64,000 bases of DNA from an uncultured Polaribacter sp. (GCF_947501385.1 NZ_CANMVP010000009.1:91654-155653), one strand, 5' to 3'. Shown: positions 9,257-17,892, numbered from the stretch's first letter. The notes: generated by a model not told the origin, from the letters alone. Translations and numbers: made by a program.

Positions 9257-9345
9257 AAAATTAAAGTTTGGTTTGAATTGATGAAATTACAGTTTGTAAA
9301 ATTAATATCAAAGAAATTAGTATCGGATTGGTTACATATTTATGT

Positions 9346-9603
9346 TTAATCGTAATGAAATCTACATTTTACAATTCTAATTTCATCTTCACGAACTTGA
9401 TAAATAAGCCTGTGTTCACTATCTATTCTTCTTGACCAAAAACCTCTATAATTATGCTTTAAAGCTTCTGGTTTCCCAATTCCTTCATAAGGTTGTCTGG
9501 AAATATCTTTCAACAATAAATTGATTCGTTTCAGTATTTTTTTATCGATTTTCTGACAATATAAGTAATCCTCCCACGATTCATCTACAAATACATATTT
9601 CAT
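9346..9603 (-). CDS. yoeB: YoeB-type mRNA interferase toxin
   Basis: An 85-aa RelE-superfamily toxin that cleaves ribosome-bound mRNA at the A site. The catalytic residues known from E. coli YoeB are present at the same numbers: E46 (GKPEAL), R65 (SEHRLIYQV) and H83 (CRFHYD), so the toxin looks intact. Length is standard. The start codon overlaps the last base of the antitoxin stop by one nt (position 9603), giving translational coupling in a leftward antitoxin-toxin operon. Confidence 0.93.
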   Translation of the reverse strand: MKYVFVDESWEDYLYCQKIDKKILKRINLLLKDISRQPYEGIGKPEALKHNYRGFWSRRIDSEHRLIYQVREDEIRIVKCRFHYD

Positions 9604-9854
9604 TATTCGATTAATTCTTTGCTAAAAGTAGTATTGTCTTTAAACTTTTCTATGGCTGAATCTAATCTTACTTTATTTTTTTCGGATGACATTTCATATT
9701 GTGTAGCAAGAAGAGAATTATACTCTTCTAATGAAATTACTACGACGCCAGAACTTTTACCTCTATTAATTATCAATGTTTCAAAATTTTCTGTAACTTT
9801 TGTTAAATACCTCTTTATGTCTTTTCTAAAGTCGGAAATTGTAGCTGTTATCAT
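9603..9854 (-). CDS. yefM: YefM/Phd-type antitoxin
   Basis: An 83-aa antitoxin. The N-terminal half (MITATISDFRKDIKRYLTKV, ETLIINRGKSSGVVVISLEEYNSL) is the Phd/YefM DNA-binding fold; the C-terminal 30 residues form the acidic toxin-binding tail. It neutralises the YoeB toxin encoded immediately downstream and, by family knowledge, represses the shared promoter together with it. The promoter carries matching GTAC boxes (see 9861-9890). Confidence 0.92.
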   Translation of the reverse strand: MITATISDFRKDIKRYLTKVTENFETLIINRGKSSGVVVISLEEYNSLLATQYEMSSEKNKVRLDSAIEKFKDNTTFSKELIE

Positions 9855-9860
9855 AATTTT

Positions 9861-9890
9861 AGTACGTTATAAAGTACAAATATACGTACA
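9861..9890 (-). promoter_or_regulatory. yefM-yoeB promoter with overlapping operator
   Basis: On the minus strand the -7 box TATATTTG occupies 9884-9877, about 23 nt before the yefM start. It is embedded in three GTAC boxes at 9888-9885, 9876-9873 and 9865-9862 (two read TTGTAC in mRNA sense, and the third ACGTAC). YefM-YoeB complexes are known to bind TGTAC-containing palindromes, so the arrangement indicates autorepression by blocking RNA polymerase. Confidence 0.6.
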
Positions 9891-10106
9891 AAATAAATTT
9901 TATGAAAAATAAAATGATTTTGATTCTCTTTTCTTATAAACTTATAATACCTTCAAGATCTCGCAGGAAGTTGGTAAACACTCAATGAGCGTTAGGGATT
10001 GAACGGTTTGTTTGAGCTCTTTTTGATTCCGACACTTCGGAGAAAAAAAGCGAGTAGTGAAAGCTCGTTAAAACGCCGAAATAAAAAATAAGCAAATCTT
10101 TTTATA
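9891..10106. other. Gene-free stretch with a probable dispersed repeat
   Basis: Between the yefM promoter and the hairpin at 10107 there is no open frame of note. 9946-9972 looks like a degenerate copy of the CCTACAAGGTC hairpin. The portion 9985-10076 (GGGATTGAACGGTTTG, then a segment with AGCGAGTAGTGAAAGCTCG) is more GC-rich than its surroundings and resembles a dispersed flavobacterial intergenic element I recall from other genomes; whether it is a structured RNA is unknown. Confidence 0.35.
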
Positions 10107-10133
10107 CCTACAAGGTCTTAGAGACCTTGCAGG
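10107..10133. repeat. REP-like hairpin (CCTACAAGGTC family)
   Basis: CCTACAAGGTCT, a 3-nt loop, and AGACCTTGCAGG: 12 bp with one mismatch. Same family as hairpins at 11767-11795 and 38578-38681. It lies directly upstream of the rhlE promoter. Confidence 0.8.
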
Positions 10134-10159
10134 ATAGCATATTACAAGTTAAAACAACG

Positions 10160-10167
10160 TATCTTTG
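10160..10167 (+). promoter_or_regulatory. -7 box of rhlE
   Basis: TATCTTTG at 10160-10167, about 43 nt before the ATG at 10211. Its position shows that the mRNA begins inside the longer open frame and supports the ATG at 10211 over upstream starts. Confidence 0.55.
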
Positions 10168-10210
10168 CCCCAGAAACAGCTACATAAAGCGAGTTTCAAA
10201 AATTATTTTT

Positions 10211-11527
10211 ATGACATTTAAAGATTTAGGTTTATCTCAGGCATTGGTAAAAGCAGTAGAAGAGAAAGGATATACCAAACCATCACCCATACAAGAAAAA
10301 GCAATTCCACATATTTTAGAAGGCAAAGATATTTTAGCTTCTGCACAAACAGGAACAGGAAAAACAGCGGGTTTTACCTTGCCCGTTTTACAGCGTTTAG
10401 CGGAAACAAAACACCCAAAATACAGACCTTTACGCGCGTTGGTTTTAACGCCAACAAGAGAATTGGCTGCGCAAGTTCATGACAACGTAAGAGAATACAG
10501 CAAATATGTAGATATAAAATCTGCAGTAGTTTTTGGTGGTGTAAATGCCAAACCACAAATTGCAACTTTGCGAAGTGGTGTAGATATATTGGTAGCGACT
10601 CCTGGTAGATTGCTAGATTTACACGATCAAAAAGCAGTTTCTTTTAAACGAATTGATGTGTTAATTTTAGATGAAGCTGACAGAATGTTAGACATGGGTT
10701 TTGTTAGAGATATTAACAAGATTATCAGTTTTATGCCAACAAAACGTCAGAATTTGATGTTTTCTGCTACCTTTTCTAAAGATATTAAAAAGTTGGCGGA
10801 AGGGATTTTAAGAAACCCTGTTTCGGTTGAAACTGCTCCGCAAAATTCAACCGCTAAAAAAGTAACGCATAAGGTTTATAAAGTTGATAAAAAGAAAAAA
10901 ACTGAGTTTACCATTAAGCTAATTAAAGACAATAACTGGAAGCAAATTTTAATTTTTACCAGAACAAAACATGGTGCTAATAAGTTAACAGAAAAACTAA
11001 TTAAATCTGGAATTTCTGCTGCTGCAATTCACGGAAATAAAAGTCAAGGCGCAAGAACAAAGGCCTTAAAGAATTTTAAAGACAATTCTATAAAGGTTTT
11101 GGTGGCTACAGATATTGCTGCACGTGGTTTAGACATTCCACTACTACCTCATGTAGTTAATTATGAATTGCCAAATGTACCTGAAGATTATGTGCATAGA
11201 ATTGGTAGAACTGGTAGAGCTGGTGCTGCAGGAGAAGCGATTTCTTTAGTGTGTAGCGAAGAGGTTGAATATCAAAATGAAATTGAAAAATTACTAAAAG
11301 AAAAATTAAAATCGACCATTGTAGAAGGTTTTGAGCCTACAGATACTGCGCCTCCAAAAAGAGCTGCAACACAGAGTAAAGGTTCTTTTGGTAAAAAGAA
11401 AAGATCATCTAAAGGAGGTTCTTCTAACGGAAATACACCAAAAAGAAAACCCCATTTTAAAGGGAATAAACCTTCAACTTCTGGGCGTGGAAGAAGTAGT
11501 GGTGCTCCTAAGAAAAGACATGATTAA
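10211..11527 (+). CDS. rhlE: DEAD-box ATP-dependent RNA helicase, RhlE type
   Basis: A 438-aa cytoplasmic RNA helicase acting in RNA remodelling, ribosome assembly or decay. Motifs in order: Q motif ([10 protein letters not shown]), motif I AQTGTGKT, Ia PTRELAAQ, motif II DEAD ([12 protein letters not shown]), motif III SAT (MFSATF), motif V ([12 protein letters not shown]), motif [12 protein letters not shown]. The C-terminal 75 residues are basic, Ser/Gly/Lys-rich and disordered, typical for flavobacterial RhlE copies. The frame is open 84 nt further upstream, but that part holds the hairpin repeat and promoter, so I use the ATG at 10211 ([12 protein letters not shown]), which matches the family N-terminus. 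Confidence 0.94.
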   Translation: MTFKDLGLSQALVKAVEEKGYTKPSPIQEKAIPHILEGKDILASAQTGTGKTAGFTLPVLQRLAETKHPKYRPLRALVLTPTRELAAQVHDNVREYSKYVDIKSAVVFGGVNAKPQIATLRSGVDILVATPGRLLDLHDQKAVSFKRIDVLILDEADRMLDMGFVRDINKIISFMPTKRQNLMFSATFSKDIKKLAEGILRNPVSVETAPQNSTAKKVTHKVYKVDKKKKTEFTIKLIKDNNWKQILIFTRTKHGANKLTEKLIKSGISAAAIHGNKSQGARTKALKNFKDNSIKVLVATDIAARGLDIPLLPHVVNYELPNVPEDYVHRIGRTGRAGAAGEAISLVCSEEVEYQNEIEKLLKEKLKSTIVEGFEPTDTAPPKRAATQSKGSFGKKKRSSKGGSSNGNTPKRKPHFKGNKPSTSGRGRSSGAPKKRHD

Positions 11528-11592
11528 TTTTTTAGACACAGATTTCACAGATCTTGGGATTTACTTTGTCAATTCACATCAACATTTACATA

Positions 11593-11666
11593 CAGTTTGT
11601 CATTCTGAAAGAATCTTTAAAAGGTTTCAATTTGATAAAATGAGACGCTTCCAGCGTGACAAACTG
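11593..11666. repeat. Dispersed inverted repeat (CAGTTTGTCA type)
   Basis: CAGTTTGTCATTCTG at 11593-11607 pairs imperfectly with CCAGCGTGACAAACTG at 11651-11666. A related half copy (CAGCATGACAA) is seen near 1186-1196, and TGTCAAACTGAGCTTGTCGA near 57852-57871 belongs to the same broad class of flavobacterial intergenic elements. It fills part of the 330-nt gap between rhlE and pepP, which otherwise holds only the next hairpin and a promoter. Confidence 0.55.
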
Positions 11667-11766
11667 AATGTTATTTATCTGTAGAAATTTTTTACTTTCG
11701 AAACTGAAAACTGCAACTGTTTACTTTTAATAGAAATGCTTTCAGAATGAAAACTTGAAATTTATA

Positions 11767-11795
11767 CCTACAAGGTCAAAAAAAGACCTTGCAGG
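11767..11795. repeat. REP-like hairpin (CCTACAAGGTC family)
   Basis: CCTACAAGGTC (11767-11777), loop of seven A, GACCTTGCAGG (11785-11795). The two arms are complementary except at one position, and the same sequence recurs exactly at 38651-38679. Confidence 0.85.
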
Positions 11796-11830
11796 ATAAT
11801 TCTAATCTTCTGTTGTTTTTTTATTATCGT

Positions 11831-11838
11831 TACCTTTG
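11831..11838 (+). promoter_or_regulatory. -7 box of pepP
   Basis: TACCTTTG at 11831-11838 with a TTG at 11812-11814 as possible -33 element, 21 nt before the pepP ATG. Confidence 0.55.
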
Positions 11839-11859
11839 TTTCAGAAATAAAAAATCAAC

Positions 11860-13155
11860 ATGAAATACCAACCTATAAATTCACAACTTTTTATTAAAAA
11901 TCGTAAAAACTTTGCTTCACAAATGCAGGCAAATAGTTTGGCTGTTTTTAATTCAAATGATACATACCCCATAAGTGCAGATAGCACTATGCCTTTTGAG
12001 CAACATAGAGATATTTTCTATTTATCTGGCGTTGATCAAGAAGAAACGGTGTTGCTATTGTTTCCTGATTGTCCGAACGAAAATTTAAGAGAAGTTCTTT
12101 TTGTTACCGAAACAAACGATCATATTGCCGTTTGGGAAGGCGAAAAACTAACCAAAGAAGCGGCTTTTAAAACTTCGGGAATTAAAACGGTTTATTGGTT
12201 GCAAGATTTAGAAAAAGTATTGTTCGAAATGGCTTCTTATGCCGCTACTTTTTACATCAATACGAATGAACATTACAGAGCAAATGTAGCAACAGAAACT
12301 CGTGAAGATCGTTTTACAAAAGGGTTGTTGGCTAAATATCCTGCACATTCGGTAGCAAAAAGCAATCCTATTTTACAGCGTTTGCGTGCTGTAAAAGATC
12401 CAATTGAACTGGATTTGATGCAACATGCTTGTAATATCACCGAAAAAGGTTTCCGTAGAATTTTAAACTTTATAAAACCTGGCGTTTGGGAATATGAAAT
12501 TGAAGCAGAATTGATTCATGAGTTTGTAAAAAATCGTTCTAAAGGTTTTGCCTACACGCCAATTATTGCTTCAGGAAATAATGCAAATGTATTGCATTAT
12601 ATAGAAAACAATCAGCAATGTAAAGATGGCGACTTAATCTTATTTGATATTGCTGCAGAATATGCAAATTACAAAAGCGATTTATCAAGAACCGTTCCTG
12701 TTTCTGGGAAATTTACTGAAAGACAAAAAGCGGTTTATAACGCTGTAAATCATGTAAAGAAAGAAGCGACAAAATTATTAGTTCCTGGAACTATTTGGAA
12801 AGAATATCATATAGAAGTTGGCCATATTATGACTTCTGAACTGCTAAAATTAGGTTTGTTAGACAAAGCGGATGTTCAAAATGAAGATAAAAACTGGCCT
12901 GCTTATAAAAAGTATTTCATGCACGGAACTTCACATCATATTGGTTTAGATACGCACGATTATGGTTTGTTACACGAACCAATGCAAGCGAATAATGTGT
13001 TTACTGTAGAACCTGGAATTTACCTCCCCAATGAAGGTTTTGGAATACGATTAGAAGATGATGTGGTGATTCAAGAAAAAGGAGCACCTTTTAATTTAAT
13101 GGGAAACATTCCTATTGAAGCGGATGAAATTGAAGACTTGATGAACCAGTCATAG
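11860..13155 (+). CDS. pepP: Xaa-Pro aminopeptidase (aminopeptidase P, M24B)
   Basis: A 431-aa cytoplasmic metallopeptidase that removes N-terminal residues preceding proline. It has the creatinase-like N-terminal domain and the pita-bread catalytic domain. The dinuclear metal ligands are visible: Asp in LILFDIAAEY, Asp in YKSDLSRTVP, His in HGTSHHIGLDTHD, Glu in FTVEPGIYLP and Glu in GIRLEDDVVI. Length fits the family. The stop lies within a small hairpin (CCAGTC-ATA-GACTGG, 13147-13161) that may help termination toward the convergent kdgK gene. Confidence 0.94.
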   Translation: MKYQPINSQLFIKNRKNFASQMQANSLAVFNSNDTYPISADSTMPFEQHRDIFYLSGVDQEETVLLLFPDCPNENLREVLFVTETNDHIAVWEGEKLTKEAAFKTSGIKTVYWLQDLEKVLFEMASYAATFYINTNEHYRANVATETREDRFTKGLLAKYPAHSVAKSNPILQRLRAVKDPIELDLMQHACNITEKGFRRILNFIKPGVWEYEIEAELIHEFVKNRSKGFAYTPIIASGNNANVLHYIENNQQCKDGDLILFDIAAEYANYKSDLSRTVPVSGKFTERQKAVYNAVNHVKKEATKLLVPGTIWKEYHIEVGHIMTSELLKLGLLDKADVQNEDKNWPAYKKYFMHGTSHHIGLDTHDYGLLHEPMQANNVFTVEPGIYLPNEGFGIRLEDDVVIQEKGAPFNLMGNIPIEADEIEDLMNQS

Positions 13156-13197
13156 ACTGGACTAAGTATTAAAAGTAAGATTTTCCAGCTCGCTTTT

Positions 13198-14202
13198 TTA
13201 CCTGTTTAATCTTCCGGTAGTATTGCCTTCTAAAATTGTCATTACATCTTTTTCATTGGCGTAGTTTACATCTCCTAAATAGGTGTGTTTAATTGCGCAC
13301 GCTGCAGACGCAAATTGAATGGCTTTAAAATCGTCAAAGTTTTGTAAACCGTGAATTAAACCTGCTGCAAAAGCATCTCCAGTTCCTATTCTATCTACAA
13401 TATGTGTAATGTCTAAATCTTCCGTTTCTTTAAATTCTTTACCGTTCCACATCCTTGCTCTAATTTTATGCCAAGAAGAATTGATAGCGGTTCTAATTTT
13501 ATCAAACACTTTTTCTATCGATGGAAATTTTTCCATCAGCTGTTGGCTTGCTTCTACAAAATCTTCATTAGCATACGAATAGTTTGTCTCTAAAAGCTCA
13601 TTCATTTCATTAATTCCGCCAATAAAAATGGTTGAATATTGCATTAATTCTGATAAAATTTCTTTCGGATTTTCACCATATTTCCAAAGACCACTTCTAT
13701 AAGTTGGGTCTGCAGAAACCGTCATTCCTTTTTCTCTTGCTAATTTTAAACCTGCTAATAAGGTTTGCTGACTTCCTTTATTTAATGCAGGTGTAATTCC
13801 TGTCCAATGAAACCATTTTCCGTTTTCTAAAGAAGTTTCCCAATTCACCATTGTAGGAATAATTTCTGAAAACGAAGAATGTGATCGATTGTAAGAAATA
13901 GCACTTGCTCTCATGACTGCGCCAACTTCTAAAAAATAAACTCCTAAAGGTCTTTCAGATCGAATAATTGCTGAAGTATCAATGTCAAACTTGTTTAAAT
14001 AAGAAATCGCGGTATCGCCAATAAAATCATCAGAAACACAAGAAATATGTTTTACATTTCCGCCAAAATTGGCAATAGAAATGCCTACGTTTATTTCTGT
14101 TCCGCCAAAATAAAACTCTACAGAATTAGATTGTATAAACTTTCTGTTTCCTACAGGCGAAATACGCATTAAAACCTCTCCGAATGTAATAATTTGGCTC
14201 AT
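13198..14202 (-). CDS. kdgK: 2-keto-3-deoxygluconate kinase-like sugar kinase (PfkB family)
   Basis: A 334-aa ribokinase-type enzyme, predicted to phosphorylate 2-keto-3-deoxygluconate in uronate/alginate catabolism. The N-terminus MSQIITFGEVLMRISP and FGGTEINVGISIANFGG form the sugar-binding start of the fold, and IGTGDAFAAGLIHGL is the PfkB anion-hole/catalytic Asp signature. There is no eda or uronate isomerase next to it, so the substrate is inferred from similarity alone; other 2-keto sugar acids are possible. It is monocistronic and faces pepP. Confidence 0.8.
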   Translation of the reverse strand: MSQIITFGEVLMRISPVGNRKFIQSNSVEFYFGGTEINVGISIANFGGNVKHISCVSDDFIGDTAISYLNKFDIDTSAIIRSERPLGVYFLEVGAVMRASAISYNRSHSSFSEIIPTMVNWETSLENGKWFHWTGITPALNKGSQQTLLAGLKLAREKGMTVSADPTYRSGLWKYGENPKEILSELMQYSTIFIGGINEMNELLETNYSYANEDFVEASQQLMEKFPSIEKVFDKIRTAINSSWHKIRARMWNGKEFKETEDLDITHIVDRIGTGDAFAAGLIHGLQNFDDFKAIQFASAACAIKHTYLGDVNYANEKDVMTILEGNTTGRLNR

Positions 14203-14279
14203 TATATCAACATTTAAAAAGTAAATATAGCCTTAAAAAATTGATAAGCGCAATCTGATTGGACAAAAATAAACTTTGA

Positions 14280-15122
14280 TTATCCTAAAGAAGAAATAAA
14301 TTGTATGGTCTGATTGTTAAACATTTCTGGCTGTTCTACATTGACCACATGACCACAATTATCGACTACAAAAAGTGAAGAAGTTGTATGTTTTGAAACG
14401 ATATTTTTTATGGACGGTAAAAACAGATGATCTTCTGAACCCATTACATACAACGTAGGAATTTTGATGTCTTTTGTTCTAAAGAAACGCAGAAGTGGAT
14501 TAATTTCTGAGGTCAACTTAAACCATCGTATAAATTCTTTTTGATATAATTTTTTAGCTTCATTTATAAATAATAACCGCGATTTTTTATGATTTTTATT
14601 TGGCATTATTATAAATGCAAAAAGTTTATACAATAGCATATAAGGAACCACAGATTTAAAAAGGTTGCCCACTTTCATTAAAACTTGCGAGCGGAAATTC
14701 ATCTTTATAATGGCACCACCCATAATCATACTTTGTACTAATTTAGGCTTTTTTTCGGCTAGATTTCTAATCAGAATTGTTCCTAAGGAAATACCTACAA
14801 AATGTGATTTTTTAATTTTTAAATGGTCAATTACCTCAACAATATCTGCAGTAATAGAATCGAACGTGTATTTAGAATTAAAGGTGTCTTTTAATTTCGG
14901 TTTGCTATTTCCATGACCTCGTAAATCTAAAATTAACACATTAAAATGCTTCTTAAAATCGCGTACTTGCTTATACCAAATAGAACTACTTCCTCCTGCT
15001 CCATGAACAAAAGTAACCCATTCTTTAGAAGTTGTATGTGGATATGAGTAGTAGTTTAGCAAAAAATATATAATTGAGAATGTAAAAATAGTGTTTTTAA
15101 CTTTGACGTTTAGAAAATTCAC
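14280..15122 (-). CDS. Alpha/beta-fold hydrolase with N-terminal membrane anchor
   Basis: A 280-aa hydrolase. After a hydrophobic N-terminal segment (residues about 8-26) comes the oxyanion motif FVHGAGGSSSIW, the nucleophile elbow VGISLGT (Ser), a catalytic Asp in MGSEDHLF and His in CGHVVNVEQPE. All three triad residues are present. It belongs to the broad epoxide-hydrolase/lipase-like group and the substrate cannot be told. Its start region contains a basic, Tyr-rich stretch. Confidence 0.8.
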   Translation of the reverse strand: MNFLNVKVKNTIFTFSIIYFLLNYYSYPHTTSKEWVTFVHGAGGSSSIWYKQVRDFKKHFNVLILDLRGHGNSKPKLKDTFNSKYTFDSITADIVEVIDHLKIKKSHFVGISLGTILIRNLAEKKPKLVQSMIMGGAIIKMNFRSQVLMKVGNLFKSVVPYMLLYKLFAFIIMPNKNHKKSRLLFINEAKKLYQKEFIRWFKLTSEINPLLRFFRTKDIKIPTLYVMGSEDHLFLPSIKNIVSKHTTSSLFVVDNCGHVVNVEQPEMFNNQTIQFISSLG

Positions 15123-15210
15123 TTTTTATCTTTATTTGAAAACCAACTCGATGAATGTTTATAAACAATTATGTTTTATGCTCTTTTTATTTTTTATGGA
15201 GTTTAAAAAT

Positions 15211-15324
15211 TTAGGTATCTAAACTTCTTCCTACAAAAACACCATTGTCTTCCCGCACTTTTTTAGTAAGCTCTTCTCTCTTGATGATCTGGTTTTTAGG
15301 AGCGGAAATTGATATTTGATAAAA
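15211..15324 (-). pseudogene. Short C-terminal gene remnant
   Basis: Reading leftward, a frame from about 15324 to TAA at 15213-15211 encodes a protein-like tail: SAPKNQIIKREELTKK, then VREDNGVFVGRSLDT. There is no start codon, and a stop lies just upstream. It looks like the surviving 3' end of a lost gene, perhaps deleted when the cassette at 15349-16600 arrived. The remainder of the 15123-15348 gap shows only the promoter of the next gene. Confidence 0.35.
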
Positions 15325-15336
15325 TTAAATAAATTG

Positions 15337-15344
15337 TATCTTTG
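15337..15344 (+). promoter_or_regulatory. -7 box immediately before a GTG start
   Basis: TATCTTTG ends 4 nt before the GTG at 15349. In Bacteroidetes transcription starts a few nt after this box, so the mRNA would begin at or next to the start codon (leaderless). Confidence 0.5.
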
Positions 15345-15348
15345 AATT

Positions 15349-16128
15349 GTGGAAAAAATAGGAGAAATAGAGATTCGAGTTGTCGGAAAATCTGGGAATC
15401 AAGAGCTGAAGCCAGATAACTATGATATCAAACACATTGCATCTATTTTGCAAAATGTTGATGATTTACTATACCCAAATAATAAAAAAGACAGACCATT
15501 AATTACTTATGATCTTAAAGAAGGTTCTGTAAAACATGTATTTAAAACAACAATTCAATCTGTTATTGGATTCAGCGCAATCTTAACTCAAATACAGATT
15601 AATGAGTCTATCGATTTTTTAGAGGTAAGAACGGCAAGAGCAATTGAAAATATTCAAAATTTGTCTCTCCAAAAAAATTATGAATTTCAAATAAAAACCT
15701 CTCTAAATGTTGATTATCAACTAATAATCAATCCCTCTACTAAATTTTTTAGAGCTGAAAATATTTGGGCGGATGCAGAATTTTACTTTTACGGTATTTT
15801 AAAAGATGCTGGAGGGAAAAATAAAATTAATATTCATTTAGACACCCAAGATTTTGGGTATCTTACGATAGAAACAGGTGAGAAGTTTCTAAAAGAAAAA
15901 GAAGAAAATCTACTTTTTAAAACGTTTGGTGTTAGAGCGAAAGGAAAACAAAACATTGAAACTGGAGAGATTGACACAAAATCTCTAATACTATTAGAGT
16001 TAATTGACTATCAGCCAAAATTTGATAAAGAATATTTAAACTCATTAATTAAAAAAGCTAAAAGGAGTTGGAGTACTATTAACGCAGATGAATGGTTGTG
16101 CAATTTAAGAAGTGGTTATGAAGCATAG
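15349..16128 (+). CDS. Unrecognised 259-aa protein, partner of a PIN-domain nuclease
   Basis: I do not recognise a named family. The 259-aa soluble protein has an N-terminal alpha/beta-looking part (IGEIEIRVVGKSG, NYDIKHIASILQNVDDLLYP, ITYDLKEGSVKHVFKTTIQ) and a second beta-rich part (KINIHLDTQDFGYLTIETG, FGVRAKGKQNIETGEID). The start must be GTG at 15349: TGA lies two codons upstream in frame and there is no other Met in the whole protein. Its last 11 nt overlap the PIN gene, so the two are translated together. By analogy with PIN toxins that follow a small partner gene it could be an antitoxin or a target-recognition subunit, but it is unusually long for an antitoxin. That role is inference. 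Confidence 0.55.
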   Translation: MEKIGEIEIRVVGKSGNQELKPDNYDIKHIASILQNVDDLLYPNNKKDRPLITYDLKEGSVKHVFKTTIQSVIGFSAILTQIQINESIDFLEVRTARAIENIQNLSLQKNYEFQIKTSLNVDYQLIINPSTKFFRAENIWADAEFYFYGILKDAGGKNKINIHLDTQDFGYLTIETGEKFLKEKEENLLFKTFGVRAKGKQNIETGEIDTKSLILLELIDYQPKFDKEYLNSLIKKAKRSWSTINADEWLCNLRSGYEA

Positions 16129-16600
16129 TGTATTACTTGATACAAGTTTCTTTATCCGTCTACTAAATGATGACGATTCGCTTCATATAAATGCAGTTGG
16201 ATACTATAGATATTTCTTGGAAAATGAAATAGTTTTAAAAGTTTCGACAATTACAGTTGCAGAATATTGTGTTCTTGGAAAAATTGAAGATTTACCTTTG
16301 AAAAATATTCAAATTTTACCTTTTAACTTAAAAGAAGCAGAAAAAACTGGAGAATTTGCAAAAATTCTTTTTAGAGAAAATAAAATTAGTGCTGAGTCAT
16401 TATCACCGAGAGCAATAATACCGAATGACTCAAAACTATTTGCACAAGCAGATTCTGATAAAAACATTACTTATTTTATAACTTCTGACATACGTTCAAA
16501 AAAGACATTAGCTTTATTAAAAAAAGAAACGAGTCCAAAGTTTGAAATAATTAGCATTGATATTCCTTATACTGAAACTTTTGGAATTTTAGATTTGTAA
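16118..16600 (+). CDS. PIN-domain ribonuclease-like protein
   Basis: A 160-aa PIN (PilT N-terminus) domain protein, expected to be a Mg-dependent RNase. Acidic residues are in the right places: D8 (SVLLDTSFFIRLL), E49 (TITVAEYC), D104 (NDSKLFAQAD) and D124 (YFITSD). The start at ATG 16118 (MKHSVLLDTSF) is preferred over GTG 16112; both overlap the upstream stop (16126-16128). The gene ends 4 nt before the convergent brnQ stop. Together with the upstream gene it forms a compact two-gene cassette on a region lacking conserved synteny genes. VapC-type toxin activity is a reasonable inference. Confidence 0.75.
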   Translation: MKHSVLLDTSFFIRLLNDDDSLHINAVGYYRYFLENEIVLKVSTITVAEYCVLGKIEDLPLKNIQILPFNLKEAEKTGEFAKILFRENKISAESLSPRAIIPNDSKLFAQADSDKNITYFITSDIRSKKTLALLKKETSPKFEIISIDIPYTETFGILDL

Positions 16601-16604
16601 TAAT

Positions 16605-17870
16605 CTATTTTCTCTTCGCCAAATTCAACCCAATAAACACCAAAAAAGCAGGAAGTACCCAACCCAAACTAGAATTTGCCAACGGAATCAAATTCTTAAT
16701 TCCCACTAAATTTTCTCTCGGAATTATAAACCCTAAAAAATCTGGAATACTAAAAATAAAAGTCACTAAAACAACTGCTCTAAAAACGAGTTTTGAAGCA
16801 TACTTATCTGGAACAATATTTAGTAAAATCAACACAATGGTTATTGGGTATAAAAACATCAATGCAGGCACTGCCAAGGTGATGATAAAATCTACCTGGT
16901 AACTTCCTACAATAATTCCGATAATAGAAGCAACTGCAGCCGTAATGATATAGGCAGTTTTAGAATCTTTACAAATGCCTTTGATGTAATCTGCTGTTCC
17001 TGTTACAATACCAACTGCTGTTGTAAAACAAGCCAAAGCCACTAAAACACTTAAAAATGTGGTTCCAAAATTCCCCAAAGTCTGTGTACTTAATCCTGAT
17101 AAAACTTCAATTCTTGAAGCATCTGCTGCAAATGTTGCACTGAATAAAGAACCACTTAAAATTAAACCTCCATAGATAAGTAACAAACCAGCTCCAGCTA
17201 TCAAACCTGCTTTTCTAATAAGTTTTCTTTTGGCATCAAAAGTGGTATGGCTACTATAATTTAATGAAATAATAATTACGGCACCTACAACTACACCGCC
17301 AATAGCGTCAAAAGTTTGGTAGCCTTCTAAAATTCCGTCTATAAAAGGGGTTGTAAAGGTTGACGGATTCATCGTTCCCGAAGAATTAAAAACCGCAATT
17401 CCGATGATGATTAATAAAATCATCACAATAATTGGTGTTAAAAACTTACCAATTAAACCAATCACTTTAGAACGATTGATGGCAAAAATAAAGACCAATA
17501 CAAAATAGATAACACTTGTTAAAAGTGGGGTAGTTTCAAAAAAAGGTTGCACGGTCATTTCGTGCGTTACCGCTGCTGTTCTTGGTGATGGAATTGCAAT
17601 GGCAATACTATAAATAAGAAAACAATACACCGTGCTAAAGATTGGTGAAACTTTCTTACCAAAATCATACAAGGCTCCCTGTAATTTTGCATGTGCAAAA
17701 ATTGCCAAAATTGGTATGGTAACTGCGGTTAACACAAAACCCAAAACTACAATCCACCAATCGAAACCTGCTTTTACTCCTAACGTTGGAGGTAAAATTA
17801 AATTTCCAGCTCCAAAAAAGAGTGAAAAGAGTGCAAAACCAGCAATCCAGATTTCTTTTGTTTTGTTCAT
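16605..17870 (-). CDS. brnQ: Branched-chain amino acid transporter (LIVCS family)
   Basis: A 421-aa inner-membrane carrier for Leu/Ile/Val coupled to Na+ or H+. About 12 hydrophobic helices are visible; the N-terminus IWIAGFALFSLFFGAGNLIL is the family signature, and the last helix is followed by NLAKRK. The start is ATG at 17870 (MNKTKEIWIAGF); the longer open frame to 17927 overlaps the divergent hydrolase gene and its promoter and has no ribosome site. Confidence 0.92.
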   Translation of the reverse strand: MNKTKEIWIAGFALFSLFFGAGNLILPPTLGVKAGFDWWIVVLGFVLTAVTIPILAIFAHAKLQGALYDFGKKVSPIFSTVYCFLIYSIAIAIPSPRTAAVTHEMTVQPFFETTPLLTSVIYFVLVFIFAINRSKVIGLIGKFLTPIIVMILLIIIGIAVFNSSGTMNPSTFTTPFIDGILEGYQTFDAIGGVVVGAVIIISLNYSSHTTFDAKRKLIRKAGLIAGAGLLLIYGGLILSGSLFSATFAADASRIEVLSGLSTQTLGNFGTTFLSVLVALACFTTAVGIVTGTADYIKGICKDSKTAYIITAAVASIIGIIVGSYQVDFIITLAVPALMFLYPITIVLILLNIVPDKYASKLVFRAVVLVTFIFSIPDFLGFIIPRENLVGIKNLIPLANSSLGWVLPAFLVFIGLNLAKRK

Positions 17871-17892
17871 TTTAATGCTTGTATTGGTGGTC

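Noticed and set aside
10127..10210. N-terminal extension of RhlE
   Set aside because: Overlaps the hairpin repeat and the -7 box; the family N-terminus is MTFKDLGL.
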